From positions 76,797,285-76,861,284 of the forward strand of contig JALGQZ010000002.1 of assembly GCA_023105745.1 (NCBI GenBank): a stretch of 64,000 bases of DNA, given 5' to 3'. Made by a program: the position numbers and the translations under genes. Positions 11,320-22,090 of the stretch are shown in pieces (positions within the stretch are counted from its first letter, which is position 1; each line of letters opens with the position of its first letter). The notes below the pieces were generated by a model, which saw nothing but the letters and a program-made list of their open reading frames with translations, did not search any database and was not told where the DNA came from. Origin of the DNA: Austropuccinia psidii (lineage: Eukaryota > Basidiomycota > Pucciniomycetes > Pucciniales > Sphaerophragmiaceae).

Positions 11320-12201
11320 TGTAATTAACAATTATAACCATTCCAAGAATTAATTCTGATAGCTTGACTTGTCCTTATTAAACCTTCAAGGCTGTTTCAT
11401 TACATAATCAAAACTCTATTTTGATGATTTTTCTTGTAACTCATCTTTTCTGTCAAAATTTACTATTTTACACTTCAAACCATGATTTCAGGGGGTTGTA
11501 CCTTGAATATTAAGATAATAAATGAATTGTTCTTTACGTATGAGCCAGTAGAGCGTGAATATTCACTTTATTTTAAGTTTGGACCACTTTCACAACAAAG
11601 TGGTCAACAGCTTTACCAATTTTGCTCACTAAACCCTTACAAGTTATAACCTTGTTTATAGCTTGTCAAATAAATTTCATATATGCATTCCTACAGTAAT
11701 TAAGTGGTAACTTTGATTTTTTTTAACTCTCTATCATGTATAGTTCAAGAGATATGAGCTTAAAATCAGGAATATATGTGCTGGTCATAAAAGTGCATAT
11801 ATTCAGGTTATTTCCTTAAATATTGACTTTACAAATATGGCATAAAAATTCTATATGTGTAGGCTTTCATGAATCATCCAATTGTGTAATTTATTTCACA
11901 TGTTGTTTCATTGGATTCTGAGTTAAATAAGATTTTATGTCTTTTTCAGGGTATTCTTACTTATTATTCAATAATTATTGACTTTACAGATATACCATAA
12001 AAATGATATATGTTCATTTTACCATGAGGAATCCAATGGTGTAATTGATTTCAAATGTTCACCCATTAGATTCTAAGGAAATTCAAAGTGTATTCCCATT
12101 TAGGAATTTTCACTGGTTTTAAGATAATTATTAAGAGTATAATTATTATAAAGTTTTTGTGTGACCTTTTTGGATATGTGGTCATATCTCAAAGGCTCAT
12201 A
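11320..12201 (-). repeat. Degenerate solo LTR (family F, distantly C-like) in the D2 leader
   Basis: It breaks the alignment of D2 and D1 leaders. It starts with TG (11320) and ends in AAAGGCTCATA, close to the C and B termini CTCTAAGGCTCACA and CTCAAGGCTCACA. Inside, ATGAGGAATCCAATGGTG is shared with LTR-C. At 882 bp it is much shorter than the C LTRs. The flanks CAACT and AATTT match only partly as a duplication, so the exact ends are uncertain. No gene is present. Confidence 0.5.
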
Positions 12202-12783
12202 AATTTAAATTATCAATGTGCTCAACCACACCTTCAGTACTGCTGTTTATATTAAGGAGGTTTAATTTTCAATTAGAAAATAACCGCTATTAAGGGCTTA
12301 AGTGTTTAATAATAAAAACATGCCTAAAATGTAACTTGTGGTGATTAAATTACAATTAACCATGTGCAAAAAAATAAACAAACACAGTAGTATATGTAAA
12401 TATACTACTCAAAAAAATTTGAAAATATATATATCATGTTTTTTTGAATTATCACGCTAAAACAAAAACAATGATGTTAATAAAGAGGAAATTTAAAAGA
12501 AAATGCTCACTTTTGGCAGGTGTCACAGACAGTGGAACTGTGACCTATAATACCAGAAAAAGATCAAGGAAATTCAACCTCGATGTTGTAGCCTTTTCTG
12601 CTCACTTGTGATAATTGTGCAATCAAGCAACCTAGGATCTAGTCATGGTGGGGGTGGGGGACCGCATGTTCCAACATGACCCTGAGTGGAGAGCTAAAGT
12701 GCTTGTGAATGGTTTCTGGGTTTGATGTGAAAACATGCAAAATAGTCCAAAACTGTTCAAAAAGCGGGGCCAGGCCCCCAAAA
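12202..12783 (-). other. D2 leader and tRNA-type primer site
   Basis: The leader resumes with similarity to D1 (ACACCTTCAGTACTG). The primer-binding site is at 12764-12780, directly next to the 5' LTR: GCGGGGCCAGGCCCCCA on the + strand, so the PBS reads TGGGGGCCTGG on the - strand. A, B and D1 have variants of the same site. No gene is seen. Confidence 0.65.
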
Positions 12784-14173
12784 TGTCAGGCTGAGTCTAT
12801 GATAAAGAGATAATAATAGTATATAAAGCTTTAACTATGATTGTGACACAGATTAAATTGATTATAAAAGAGTTATTATTGATATTTAAGGGCTTTACTA
12901 AAAGGATGTAGTGGTGGTGAGCACTGTTGAAAGCCCTGGGTGCAGCTTAACAATTGGATTATTATAATTGAGTCTACAATAATTAAGATTATAGTTATAC
13001 TTGATTATTTCCAATATTATAACTGTTTTTGAAAGTTGTACTATGTAGGAATTCAAGAGCAGGATGATGAAAACCTTTTCTGGTGGAGAAAAGGCCTCCT
13101 TTTATCCTAAAATAATGTGGAATGGCACTCTAGACCATCCACGTGGAGGTGGTGAAGAGTTTTTCACTTCAGAGTACTGGCTTGTGGTTTTTACAAGGCC
13201 TGTATACACTGTATTGGGCTCAGATGTGGTTTTGCAACCACATCGGGGCAGTTTTCACCAATACAGGGTGAACAATTTCATCTGGGGACTGCCCAGCCCT
13301 CTTCTGACGTGTATGATGTGTAGGATGCTGTACAGAACCTGTATGGGACGCCAGTATTGAATTAACTATGAGGTATTGAAGTATAAACATGTTTCTTCAT
13401 CTTTTTGACACCTTGTAATCATGGTTATGGGATATTATCCACCAGTAGGGCTGTATTAGTCTAACTGTGGGATTTTGAGCTTAAAACTGCCATAGCATTG
13501 TCAGTTTTCAAGATATCAAGCTCAAAGTTGGTTCATTGTGTAGCCTTGGATAGGGTCTACACATTGGGCCCTGATTTAGAATGGGTAACATTAAATATGG
13601 AAACATTATGCCATGTACAAGTTTAGTTATCTAGATATATGATTTTCTCAAAATCTGTATGGATCTTGGGTTTCCCATAATTTGTTTTCCAGGTGAGATA
13701 TGGGGAAATGAATGGCACCATCAAATAGGCCTGATTTGTTTCTTTCCAAAAACCCCCTACTTCAAGTATCTCACACTAAAACTGTAGAAGTTAGATGAGA
13801 GGTGAATATTTTATTCACCCTTATTTGGCCTTTTTTTGGCCATAGCTTTTGTAGTTCTGGTGTTAGCTCAATTTGGCCAGTACCATTTGATATCCCTGAC
13901 CTGGACCTTCATTTTGAATATTCATTTGATTGGTTTAAGCCTCTTCTTCTGGATTTCAGATGAGAGGTGAAAATTGAGGTTTATGCTCAGCAACAACTTT
14001 GAGCATGAATGACTTTGTTATTCTTTGTCCTATGATGATGGGACTTGTATATTTGGAAAGACATGAGTTTCCTCTTTCCTTTGATACTTTTTGAGCTGAT
14101 TTGGCCCAGCTCCATGTTTTGGTGGCATCTTGGCTGTCATGCCTGTGCTCTGGCTTTGAGTCACAGGGTGACA
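12784..14173 (-). repeat. 5' LTR of D2 (family D, 1390 bp)
   Basis: On the + strand it starts TGTCAGGCTGAGTC and ends CACAGGGTGACA (family form CACAGGCTGACA). It aligns with the D1 LTRs (1438 and 1422 bp) and those of D3 and D4. Short open frames inside (13064-13360, part of 13956-14201) are LTR sequence. Confidence 0.88.
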
Positions 14174-14581
14174 GAAAGCATTTCTTGCTTCTCCTCCACA
14201 TTTTCTTAATATTTTCATATCAATCATTGATTCAGACATATCTGGGTGTAAATCAGATAATCTATCTTTTTGTTTGAGGAACCAAGTAAGTGGTTTATCC
14301 TTTTCTGAGTTAAAAATGTCACTTTCAGAAGCATTTTCCATTTTAAATCTCCAAGAATTATTGGCCCACTTGGTGATTATTTCAGATTTCCACCAAGACA
14401 AATCAGGTCTTGAATGTTCTTGTCTCATTTTGTAATTCCATTTCTTTGCAGTTATGGTAAACAAAGAGCGCAATTTACCCACTACAATTTCATAAGGTAT
14501 ATGAAGGTCTTCCTGAAACATATAAATTGTTCTGATGAACTCAATATGATTATATTCACCTTCACAAGAGAATGTTGGCAA
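14174..14581 (-). pseudogene. gag: Capsid part of gag, B4
   Basis: The frame 14030-14581 reads the family-B capsid (FSCEGEYNHIE, WWKSEIITKWANNSWRFKMENA, DRLSDLHPDMSES) and then runs into the D2 LTR at 14173, so its last ~48 codons are LTR. Downstream capsid, knuckle and pol are missing. Stops upstream (at 14582) separate it from the N-terminal gag frames. Confidence 0.8.
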
Positions 14582-15117
14582 TTATTCTAATTTGGGAATA
14601 TCTTTTGCAGATATTGCATTTTCTTCTAGGAAAGGGGTCAAAATTCCTATAAAAATAAGTCTCTCTTCAGTCAAGGATGCAGAATGTCTGGGAAAATTTG
14701 TACTTGTTTCATAATTCTTATGTATTTGTTCCACATGTGCAGTATCTAATCTTTTAATTTCTGACTTTCACTATCACTTCCTTCCAGATGTGTGGCAAAT
14801 TGATTGGTATTACCAACTATTTCTAAGATTTGATCTTTTAGAAATGTAAGTTGCTCATCAATGTGGGTAATGGTAATTTCTTTCATTGAATCATCTTCAA
14901 TTAAACATTTCCTCTCAATTCTGTCACATTTATTGAAAATTGCATCAAGTCTGTCAATTGCAGACTTATGCAATTCGCAGAAGCTCTGTCATTCTTTTTT
15001 AAGTCATTAATATCTTATGTTATTTCGGTTAACTTCAAATCACATTTACCAAGTTGCACTTAAAAATTAGATTTAATAAAATGTATTTTATGTTTTATTT
15101 GTGTTGAGAACTCCTGT
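14582..15117 (-). pseudogene. gag: Middle of gag, B4
   Basis: The helical/coiled-coil segment of family-B Gag is readable at 14746-14973 (IDRLDAIFNKCDRIE, FLKDQILEIVGNTNQFATH). Stops and frameshifts lie on both sides. In B1 and B3 the antisense PR-RT breakpoint falls inside this segment, just before the INEQL motif (here IDEQL, about 14865). Confidence 0.7.
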
Positions 15118-15855
15118 TCATCCTTTCCTGCTCTTTGGCTGTGAATTCCATAAGAGGTCTGGCCATATTGAATACATTGTCCACATCTGAAGGCTCCAAT
15201 TTGGGGATCCTGTACCCTTGTGGGTAAGGTCTGTGCCAATTTGCTTTGCCTTTTCCCTTGCCCTGATGTTTATTTGGACCTTTCTTCTTCTTCTGAGGTG
15301 CTTTAGGCTTCTGGAGCTGGTTTGGAGCTGGTGGATGCTGCTGGGCCTCCTTCCAAAGAGGGGGTCATTTCCAATTCCTTCTTCTGGTCTACAGATAAAA
15401 GCCTTTGGCTCTTCAACCAATTATTTATCTTTTTGACCTTGTCTTTGAAAGAAAATGGACTCCACCCTTCTAAGAGCTCTATGGTCTTCTCCTGACCCAG
15501 AAAGCTCTTGATGTGCAACTAGGAGTTCATGGCCCCCTGCCAAAGGCGTGGGCATATTTCCCACTGCTCTTCTTTTGATTCTCTGAACCAAATTTTGTAT
15601 TGGGACTGATATATTTCCATGGCTGCCACTTGAAAGTGGTTCATCCCTTAGAACATTACCTTTAATTCTTTCAGGCGCAGAGTTCACATCAACATTTGTG
15701 GGTACAGACCTTGGGGAATGGGGGGCAGCTCTGGCATCCTCCAGATGTATCATTCTTGAGGAAGACTTGGCAGACCTTTTTCTGGTCTTACCTCTTCCTT
15801 TTCCAGGTCCATCTGGTTGGACTGAATAGCTTATTCCATTTCTGGTATGCACCAT
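15118..15855 (-). pseudogene. gag: N-terminal main-frame Gag of B4
   Basis: It starts at ATG (15853-15855), MVHTRNG, a start shared with B3. The protein is Ser/Arg/Gln-rich and probably disordered. One stop (15421-15423) splits it into 15421-15855 and 15118-15420, which are in the same frame. Inside it a second frame is open (see 15303-15650). The frame just upstream of the ATG (to 15861) has only a GTG. Confidence 0.7.
15303..15650 (-). pseudogene. Alternative-frame gag-region protein of B4
   Basis: In another phase than MVHTRNG Gag, an ATG at about 15643 opens MNHFQVAAMEIY. It continues through RLWQGAMNS, a single TAG at the Tyr position, then LHIKSFLG and LLEGWSPF down to 15303. B3 has the same frame without that stop. 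Element A has a related frame with gapless spacing (EIY, then 31 residues to the end of MNSYL, then FLG and GWHPL). This points to selection on the second frame. The function is unknown. Confidence 0.6.
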
Positions 15856-15861
15856 TTTCAC

Positions 15862-16437
15862 GTCAATTCAAGAAAAAATAAAAGATAAAGATAGAAAGCA
15901 AATACCTTTTTGTGGTTTTTTGGCTTCTTCTGTTCTAAATAAAGTGGCTTTTTTGGCAATTCTCACTTCAATTCTTTCTTCATATTCTGCTTCCAAAGAT
16001 GCTGGACTTGTAATATATCTCTTACTGTGCTTACTACCAGCTGAACTATACTTGATTAAAGACACTAGAGAGAAAAAATTGATAAAAGAAAAAATATTAT
16101 TTTCAAGTTTTTTTATAAGATTATTATTTTTTAATATTAAAAAAATATGATTCTTTTCAAAGGAAAAAAATTCAAATTCGAGATTTTGAATCAAAATTAA
16201 TTCAGAATGACTCAAAGAATAATTTAATAAGTTTTCAGATGTGAAAAAGCCACATGTAAAAAAAGTATAAAATTAAACCAAACTCCTTAATGAAGAAGAT
16301 TGTAAAGGCAATTTCAACAATAAAAATATTTTTTACTTTAAACTGAAAGAAAAAGATTATTAAATTAATATATTCTAGATCTTAACAATATATTAATTAA
16401 GGGTGAAAGGTTCAAAAAACATGGCCAGGACTCAAAA
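15862..16437 (-). other. B4 leader with primer site
   Basis: This AT-rich leader holds an open frame (15868-16215) whose C-terminal half, IKYSSAGSKHSKRYITSP to RTEEAKKPQKG, is also found in front of gag in B3. It may be a small leader exon ending at a possible donor, AAAG|GTATTTG. The PBS lies at 16419-16434 (+ strand ACATGGCCAGGACTCA), next to the LTR. Otherwise it is non-coding. Confidence 0.5.
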
Positions 16438-17164
16438 TGTAAGATGTGTCTATGAACCTGTTGATAATATTACTGCTAATCAGCAGTACTATGACTGTTC
16501 TTATGAAATATGATAATGAAAATAATTATAACCACAATTAAATAACTAATGAATTAATTATTTCTTTTACTTGTTATACACTACTAGTGATTATAACAGT
16601 AAGAAGTAATTGTCTACAAGAATCAATTACAAGAAGTATTTAATGATAAAACTTCTTTTTTAAAATAATAAATTATTTTCATTTATAATTATCTTTTACA
16701 AGAATAATTATAATTATAATTCTTGAATAAAAAAAACACTAGGGGAAAACTTTAAGGATTGATTATAAACCACTCACTAATAATGAAATGAACCTGGGAA
16801 AGAATATGGTAGAGAGATTTAAGGGATGAAAATTGATTTATAGCAATCTTACAACAAAATGTAGTTTATTTATATTATTCCACTTCTTTCTGATTGATTC
16901 TGAAATAATTAAAACACTGGAGAAAATATTTAATTAATACTTACTTGTTGGTAATAAAGATATAATTGGATCATAAGATGGTCTGGAAAAAACAGCAAGA
17001 GGAGGCCTCTTTTAAGCCAAAGAAATCTAACAGAGGCATTCCATGGAGCAAATTGAAAAACTAATGATTGAGAAAACAATAATCCTTTGCTGATTAATGA
17101 TTTCATCATCTTTTTTCATGTAAGATTATCATAATTACTTAATTAATGCTTTTATATGACTACC
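16438..17164 (-). repeat. 5' LTR of B4, truncated (family B)
   Basis: It starts TGTAAGATGTGTCTATG like the other B LTRs and follows them to the GTGACTACC block (TATGACTACC here) at about 17164, where similarity stops. About 1.2 kb of the usual 1.92 kb is missing at the U3 end. The break adjoins 87 bp of unplaced sequence. Confidence 0.8.
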
Positions 17165-17251
17165 TGTAACAACCACCAATCAGGGGTAAGGATATTCATA
17201 CTTACACCCACTCAAACACCTCAAACCAGAAACTCCCCTGTGTGTATCAGA
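17165..17251. other. Filler between truncated B4 LTR and truncated B3 end
   Basis: These 87 bp match neither LTR-B on the left nor the B 3' untranslated region on the right. They start TGTAACAACCACC. The origin is not recognised. They mark a rearrangement joint between two broken B elements. Confidence 0.5.
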
Positions 17252-18367
17252 AATCCAACCTCTTTAAATTACTCAGATCAAGTAATGTAAAGCACATTTA
17301 TAGACATATTCAGGCTTGTGGCCTTCGTTCATGTCTAAATCTTCTTAAGAGTTTATCTGAGTCAGGTATTTCTTATTCTGCCAGCCATTCACCTTGATGT
17401 ACTGGATTTCTATATCTGACAAGATACTCTCTCTAATTTTTACCCCTAAGCCTCCTTTCTTTAATTACTTTCTTTATCTTTTTGTCTTCATTTTGTTCCA
17501 CTGGTGGTACAGTTAAAGGAGTTGGGTTCCTAAAAGGAAACAATTCTTTCTCAGCTGGTTGATAAGGCTTTAGCAAGCTGACTGGAAAAGTGGGGTGTGT
17601 ATTTTCCAATTCACCACTTAATTCCACTAGAACTGCATTGGTACCATGTAAGGCTACAATAACAAAAGGTCCTACATAAGAATCTTTAAGTTTCTTTGGG
17701 CCTTTGTTATTATCAACATTCAAGTTTGAAACTAGAACTAAGTCCCCTACTTTGAAGTCTGGTACTTTGTGACTCTTGTCCCACTTCTGTTTTTCATAGT
17801 CAAAAGCTTCATTCATACTTTTTTTGCATGATGTTTCACTTTATCAAGCATCAACTGGAAGCTGGAAGCTGTAGGATGAATGTCAATCAAGTCTTTCCTC
17901 AGTGTGTCTGCTGGGAGTCTTGGATTCCATTGTTTTTCTAACATAGCAGGAGTTTGTCCTGTGGAAGAATGGACTGATGTCTTATATGACAATTCTAATT
18001 CATGTATAAGAGTTCACCAGTAATGGGTAAAGCCATCTGAGTCTTTGAATTATAACCCATAAGCACAAAATCTCCTGATCATGTCTTCTAAAGCTTGAAT
18101 CATTCTCTCTGCTATCCCATCTGTTTGAGGGTGCTATGCTGTAGAGAATGATAGCTTAGTCCAAAACAATCTATGAAGATTGGTCCAAAGTGCAGATGTG
18201 CACTTGGGATTTCTGTCACTTATGATATTCCTAAATAATCCTGTAGGAGAAATAACTCTGCTCCATAGAAGAAGAGCTGTATCCATAGCAGTGTCATCCT
18301 TATGACATGGTAAGAATATGGAAGTTTTGCTATATCTGTCTACAATAACTAAACAAGCATTTTAACC
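17252..18367 (-). pseudogene. pol: B3 integrase core end, C-terminal domain, chromodomain and 3' UTR start
   Basis: On the - strand: the integrase core (17817-18367), with AYHPQTD-type and AERMI motifs recognisable but broken by stops, then an open frame 17433-17816 with the GPY/F-like module (VGDLVLVSNL, SYVGPFVIV) and the start of the chromodomain (KKVIKERRLRGKN). The rest of the chromodomain (17330-17432) is out of frame. The 3' UTR matches B1 up to CCAACCTCTTTAAAT and ends at 17252; the polypurine tract and 3' LTR are lost. E1 is inserted right after TAACC (18363-18367). Confidence 0.8.
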
Positions 18368-18988
18368 TGTCACGGGGGCTGTTCTAAATGAAGAGGGCCT
18401 GGCACTCAGTGAACAGACTTACTTATGGAGGGCTCAGAAGAAATACTCAAATGATAAGAGTCATGAAATAAGATAATAATTTCCTAGTCATAAAATAATA
18501 AGAGTTAAAAGATATGAGAGGAAAACAAAAGCAATAATAAAGAGCCAACCACAAATAATCCTGTACCACTGTTTCAACCTCTTCAGAAAAGAGAAAAGGA
18601 TTAATAAAGGATATGTCCACCAGGACTCTACTGAACAGGTGAGGGAAGGCAAAGACTAACTTAATAAATAATAAAATAATATTTCTTAATGAGAAATAAA
18701 ATAATATTAAATAATAAATCCAATATTTTAATTAACTGGGGGAAAAACCCCCAGGCGGATGAAGAGGGGCTGGTATATGTGAGAAATACCAGCCTTGGAG
18801 TTCGAGTGTTGAGATACTGGCCTGTATGCTGGAAGAAGTTGGATGTGGGATTGAATCCTGTATTGGTGAATCCAATACAAGTTATACAGTCAATACAGGT
18901 ATTTGCGCCTGTATTGATGAAAGGCCTGTATTTGGTGAATCCTGTATTTGGGTCTTGCCTGTATGAAACTGTATTGAGGTCTGAAAAC
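18368..18988 (-). repeat. 3' LTR of E1, first part (interrupted by D1)
   Basis: It matches 38351-38971 of the 5' LTR. It holds a hairpin (CTGGGGG, AAAAA loop, CCCCCAG at about 18736-18754) and eight CTGTATT/AATACAG motifs between 18858 and 18990. D1 is inserted after AAAAC (18984-18988); the LTR resumes at 28676. The ORF 18689-19042 is LTR sequence running into D1 and not a gene. Confidence 0.9.
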
Positions 18989-20426
18989 TGTCAGCCTGTG
19001 ACTCAAAACGAGAGCACAAGCATGACAGCCAAAATACCATAAACCAATGGTATAGCCAAAATACCACCAAAACATGGAACTGAGACAAATTAGCTCAAGA
19101 GGTATCAGAAGAAAGAGGAAACTTACCTCTTTCTGAAAATATAAGTCCCATCACCATAGGACAAGAAACAACAAAGTTATTCCTGCTCAAAGTTATTGCT
19201 GAGCATAAACCTTAATTTTCACCTCTCATCTAAAATCTAGAAGGAGAGGCTTAACCCCATCAAATGGGTATTCAAAATGAAGCTCTAAGCCAGGGCTATC
19301 CAATGGTACCAGCCAAACTGAGCTAGCACCAGTATTACTTGAGTTATGGTCAAATTCAGACCAAATAAGGGTGAACAAAACATTCACCTCTCATCTAACT
19401 TTTACAGTTTTAGTGTGAGATACCTAAAGTGGGGTCTTTTTGGAAAGAGCACAATCAGGGCTATCTGATGGTGCCATCCATTTCCTCATAAGTCAACTAC
19501 AACAGAAGTTCTTGGCCAAACAAGCTTAATACAGCTTTTGACCAGACCACGCCAATGTACAAGAATACTTGTACATGGGATAACTTTGTCATATTTAATG
19601 ATAACCATGTCAAGTTGGGTACCATTGTGTAGAGCCCATACAGGGCTATTCAATGAACCAACGTTGAGCTTGATATCTCAAAAACTGACAGAGTTATGAC
19701 CATTTTAAAGTCAAAATCCCACCTGCTGTCAGATACAGCCTTACCATGGGATAATATCCCATCACCATGAATATGAGGTGTCAAATAGACAAAGAAGCAT
19801 GTTTTTACTTCAATACCTCATATGTCAGTCAATACTGGGGTCCCATACAGTTTCTGTACAGCATCTACGCGTCATACATGTCAGAATCAGGCTGTGAGGT
19901 CCCCAGATGACAATTTTCACCCTGTATTGGTGAAAACTGCCCAGATGTGGTTTCAAAACCACATCTGAGCCCAATACAGGGTATACAGGCTGTTTGCAAA
20001 CCATAAGCCTGTCCAGGAGAGTGAAAAATCTTCACTTCCTCTATGTGGAAAGGTCTAGCAGCCTTTCCACCTCAATTTCAGGGTAAAAGGAGGGCTTTTC
20101 ACAGCCAAAACCCTTTCCTGATCCTGCTCTTGAATAACCTACGTAGTAAACTGTCAAAAACAGTTTTAATCTTGGTTAAATAATCAGGTATACTCTTAAT
20201 TTAAAGTATTGTAGTCTTTATTATTGTAATCCAACAGGTAAAGCTGCACCCAGGGCTTTCAACAGCGCTCACCACCACTATATCTCTATAGTAAAGCCCT
20301 TTAAATCTTAAATTAAAACATTTATTATCAATCTTATCATCTTTTAAAAGCATTTTTACCGTGTCACAGTCATAGTTAAAGCTTGTAAATACTCATATAC
20401 ACCTTTATCATAGACTCAGCCTGACA
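18989..20426 (+). repeat. 5' LTR of D1
   Basis: It runs from TGTCAGCCTGTG to CAGCCTGACA, 1438 bp. It contains a perfect 12-bp-arm palindrome, CAGATGTGGTTT / AAACCACATCTG (about 19941-19966), and several CTGTATTGG-like motifs. It has 16 bp more (CCTGCTCAAAGTTATT) than the 3' LTR. D4 also has these 16 bp, so the 3' copy lost them. Confidence 0.92.
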
Positions 20427-21020
20427 TTTTGGGGGCCTGGCCGTGTTTTTTTTAACTTTTTGGACCTTGCAAGTAAGTCTTTTCTCTTTTTTATGACTGA
20501 TTAACACATTGTTTTATCTTTTTTTAGGCGTAATTTCCATTTAAATATATATATTTTATATATTTTTATCTTTTTTCATATACTCATATTATAAAAGAGT
20601 ATTTTTCACGTGGCTAATACCCACTGAAAATAATTATTTTTGGAGTGTTTTGTATATAAAAACACATCAGCCATCAATAAGTCCTGTATTCTTGACTGAA
20701 TAAGGACACCTCTGACTGAAAAACCATCAGTTGAGGCGTGGATTAAGTGTATTGTTGACTCAATAACACTTATACAAAACCACTTGTACAGAATACACTT
20801 GAAAACCACAAGTGTATCTGTGGGATACTGGCACACAAACAGTGTGACAGGGCACCATAAGTTGTATTTTTGACGTGAAATTGTTAATTCAATTACACTG
20901 TCATTATACAAGGGCATATTTTAATGATATACAAGCCCAGAGGCCATTCTTAGACGTGCAAAACCAGCCTTTCGAGAAGTCTTAACTGACATAAGCCCTC
21001 TTTTTTCCTGTCTTGATTCA
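20427..21020 (+). other. D1 leader with primer site and possible intron
   Basis: The PBS TGGGGGCCTGGCCGTG (20430-20445) is 3 nt from the LTR. The leader then runs without a gene to 21020. A GTAAGT at about 20471 and a pyrimidine-rich tract ending TTGATTCAG (21013-21021), after CTGAC, could be the ends of a 5' intron. This is inferred from motifs only. The antisense ORF 20606-20917 has no recognisable product. Confidence 0.55.
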
Positions 21021-21368
21021 GTGGAAGAAAACTACATCCCACTTGAAACCCAGTCACAGGCCAACACACCAGTGACACCCTCAGAACCAGAGGGCAGCAA
21101 GGGTAAAGGAAAAAGGCTTAGTGAAGGCCTCATTACAGCCAAAAAGTGGACACCAATAGCCACCCAGAGGAGTAGAAAACCACAAAACTCTTCTTCAATA
21201 CAAGGTAAACCAACCTTAACCACTTGTACAGGGAAGATTACAATTATTAACCCAGTTGTAACCTCCAAAGGCAAACTGCCCAAATCAGCAGATAACAAAT
21301 TTGTACAAGGCACAGTCAAAGGTAAATACCCTAAGAACATAAAGTTTTTGACTGCTTGCAAACACTGA
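21021..21368 (+). CDS. D1 leader frame, Ser/Lys/Thr-rich
   Basis: An open frame of about 115 codons with no ATG at its left end (first codon GTG), directly after the possible splice acceptor. The product is basic and low-complexity (KGKGKRLSEG, KGKLPKSADN). It ends four codons after the next frame opens. It may be the N-terminal exon of Gag joined by a frameshift, or untranslated. D2 has no comparable long frame. No domain is recognised. Confidence 0.35.
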   Translation: MEENYIPLETQSQANTPVTPSEPEGSKGKGKRLSEGLITAKKWTPIATQRSRKPQNSSSIQGKPTLTTCTGKITIINPVVTSKGKLPKSADNKFVQGTVKGKYPKNIKFLTACKH

Positions 21369-22090
21369 TATGTCCCCTGCATACCTCAGAGACCTTGGCT
21401 TCCAAAGGAACCAGCCAGAGGATAGAGCAGGAATGTCTAGAACCAGAAGACCTGAAAGAAGACACATTGGACACAGTGGTGGATGGCAAAACAATGAGGG
21501 AGATAATATCAACCTTGCCATTCACACTCCAATTCAACAGAAACCTCAAACCAGAGGACTGGAAGGATATGGATCAAGTTCTTCAAATCCACCAACTCCT
21601 CAAAGATTTGTTTCAATGGAGCATGGACAACAAGAGGTTCAACCTAGCAACTCACTGGGCAGAACTGGGATCAAGTTGCCAGAAGATCTGTCTCAAAGAG
21701 ATAGACTTCAAGGACCTTATGGTAATGACCAAGGGTTGGAATCCTACCAGGCAGCACAGACTCCTGGAGGCAAGGGCACAGAGGATAAGGGAGAATCAAG
21801 CCACTATCCAAGCTAAAAAAGAACAGTTAACCCAGACAGGGCCTACTCAGATTCCTTCAGGTTCACAAGGAGCATGCCAAATCAGCTCTCCAGTGGCTTC
21901 ACACCATTCAGAAACCAGAATATCAGTGGCCAAGAGTCACCATTCTTCACAATTCCAGGAAGTTTCCAGGAGAAGACAAGGCAACAAGGGCAAGAACAAA
22001 GCCTCCTTCAACCAGAGGAGAAAAGAGTCAGACCCCATGATCCAGAAGCTGTTAGATTTGGTAAAAGAAGTACACAAGAACCAGAAGTAG
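21356..22090 (+). CDS. Alternative-frame gag-region protein of D1
   Basis: An open frame of 244 codons in a different phase from the main gag frame, with which it overlaps almost fully. D2 has its partner at 10355-10984. Residues about 35-130 look folded (TLPFTLQFNR, EDWKDMDQVLQ, LKDLFQWSMD, FKDLMVMTKGWNP). The C-terminal part is Ser/Gln/Lys-rich. The first codon is TTG, so translation may begin elsewhere or follow splicing or frameshifting. Families A and B have an analogous second frame. The function is not known. Confidence 0.55.
   Translation: MQTLICPLHTSETLASKGTSQRIEQECLEPEDLKEDTLDTVVDGKTMREIISTLPFTLQFNRNLKPEDWKDMDQVLQIHQLLKDLFQWSMDNKRFNLATHWAELGSSCQKICLKEIDFKDLMVMTKGWNPTRQHRLLEARAQRIRENQATIQAKKEQLTQTGPTQIPSGSQGACQISSPVASHHSETRISVAKSHHSSQFQEVSRRRQGNKGKNKASFNQRRKESDPMIQKLLDLVKEVHKNQK

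Larger units (their letters stand above)
8258..14173 (-). mobile_element. D2: 5' half of a family-D Ty3/Gypsy element, truncated by B1
   Basis: On the - strand: 5' LTR (12784-14173), primer site, a leader with a solo LTR, gag (11099 to about 9144), protease, and the first part of RT. It stops at 8258, where B1 is inserted. Its 5' LTR is inserted in the gag of B4 directly before GAAAG (14174-14178). The rest of D2 would lie to the left of B1, outside the window. Gag and pol carry many lesions, so the copy is old. Confidence 0.85.
14174..17164 (-). mobile_element. B4: 5' end of a family-B element (5' LTR, leader, gag), truncated
   Basis: On the - strand: a shortened 5' LTR (16438-17164), primer site (16419-16434), leader, and gag from MVHTRNG (ATG at 15853-15855) to the capsid. 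It breaks off at 14174, where D2 is inserted. Unlike B1 and B3, the gag runs in one direction without an antisense insert, so B4 serves as the normal reference for family B. Confidence 0.8.

Noticed and set aside
18689..19042. 117-codon ORF on the + strand
   Set aside because: It is composed of the E LTR and the start of the D1 LTR; no protein-like sequence.
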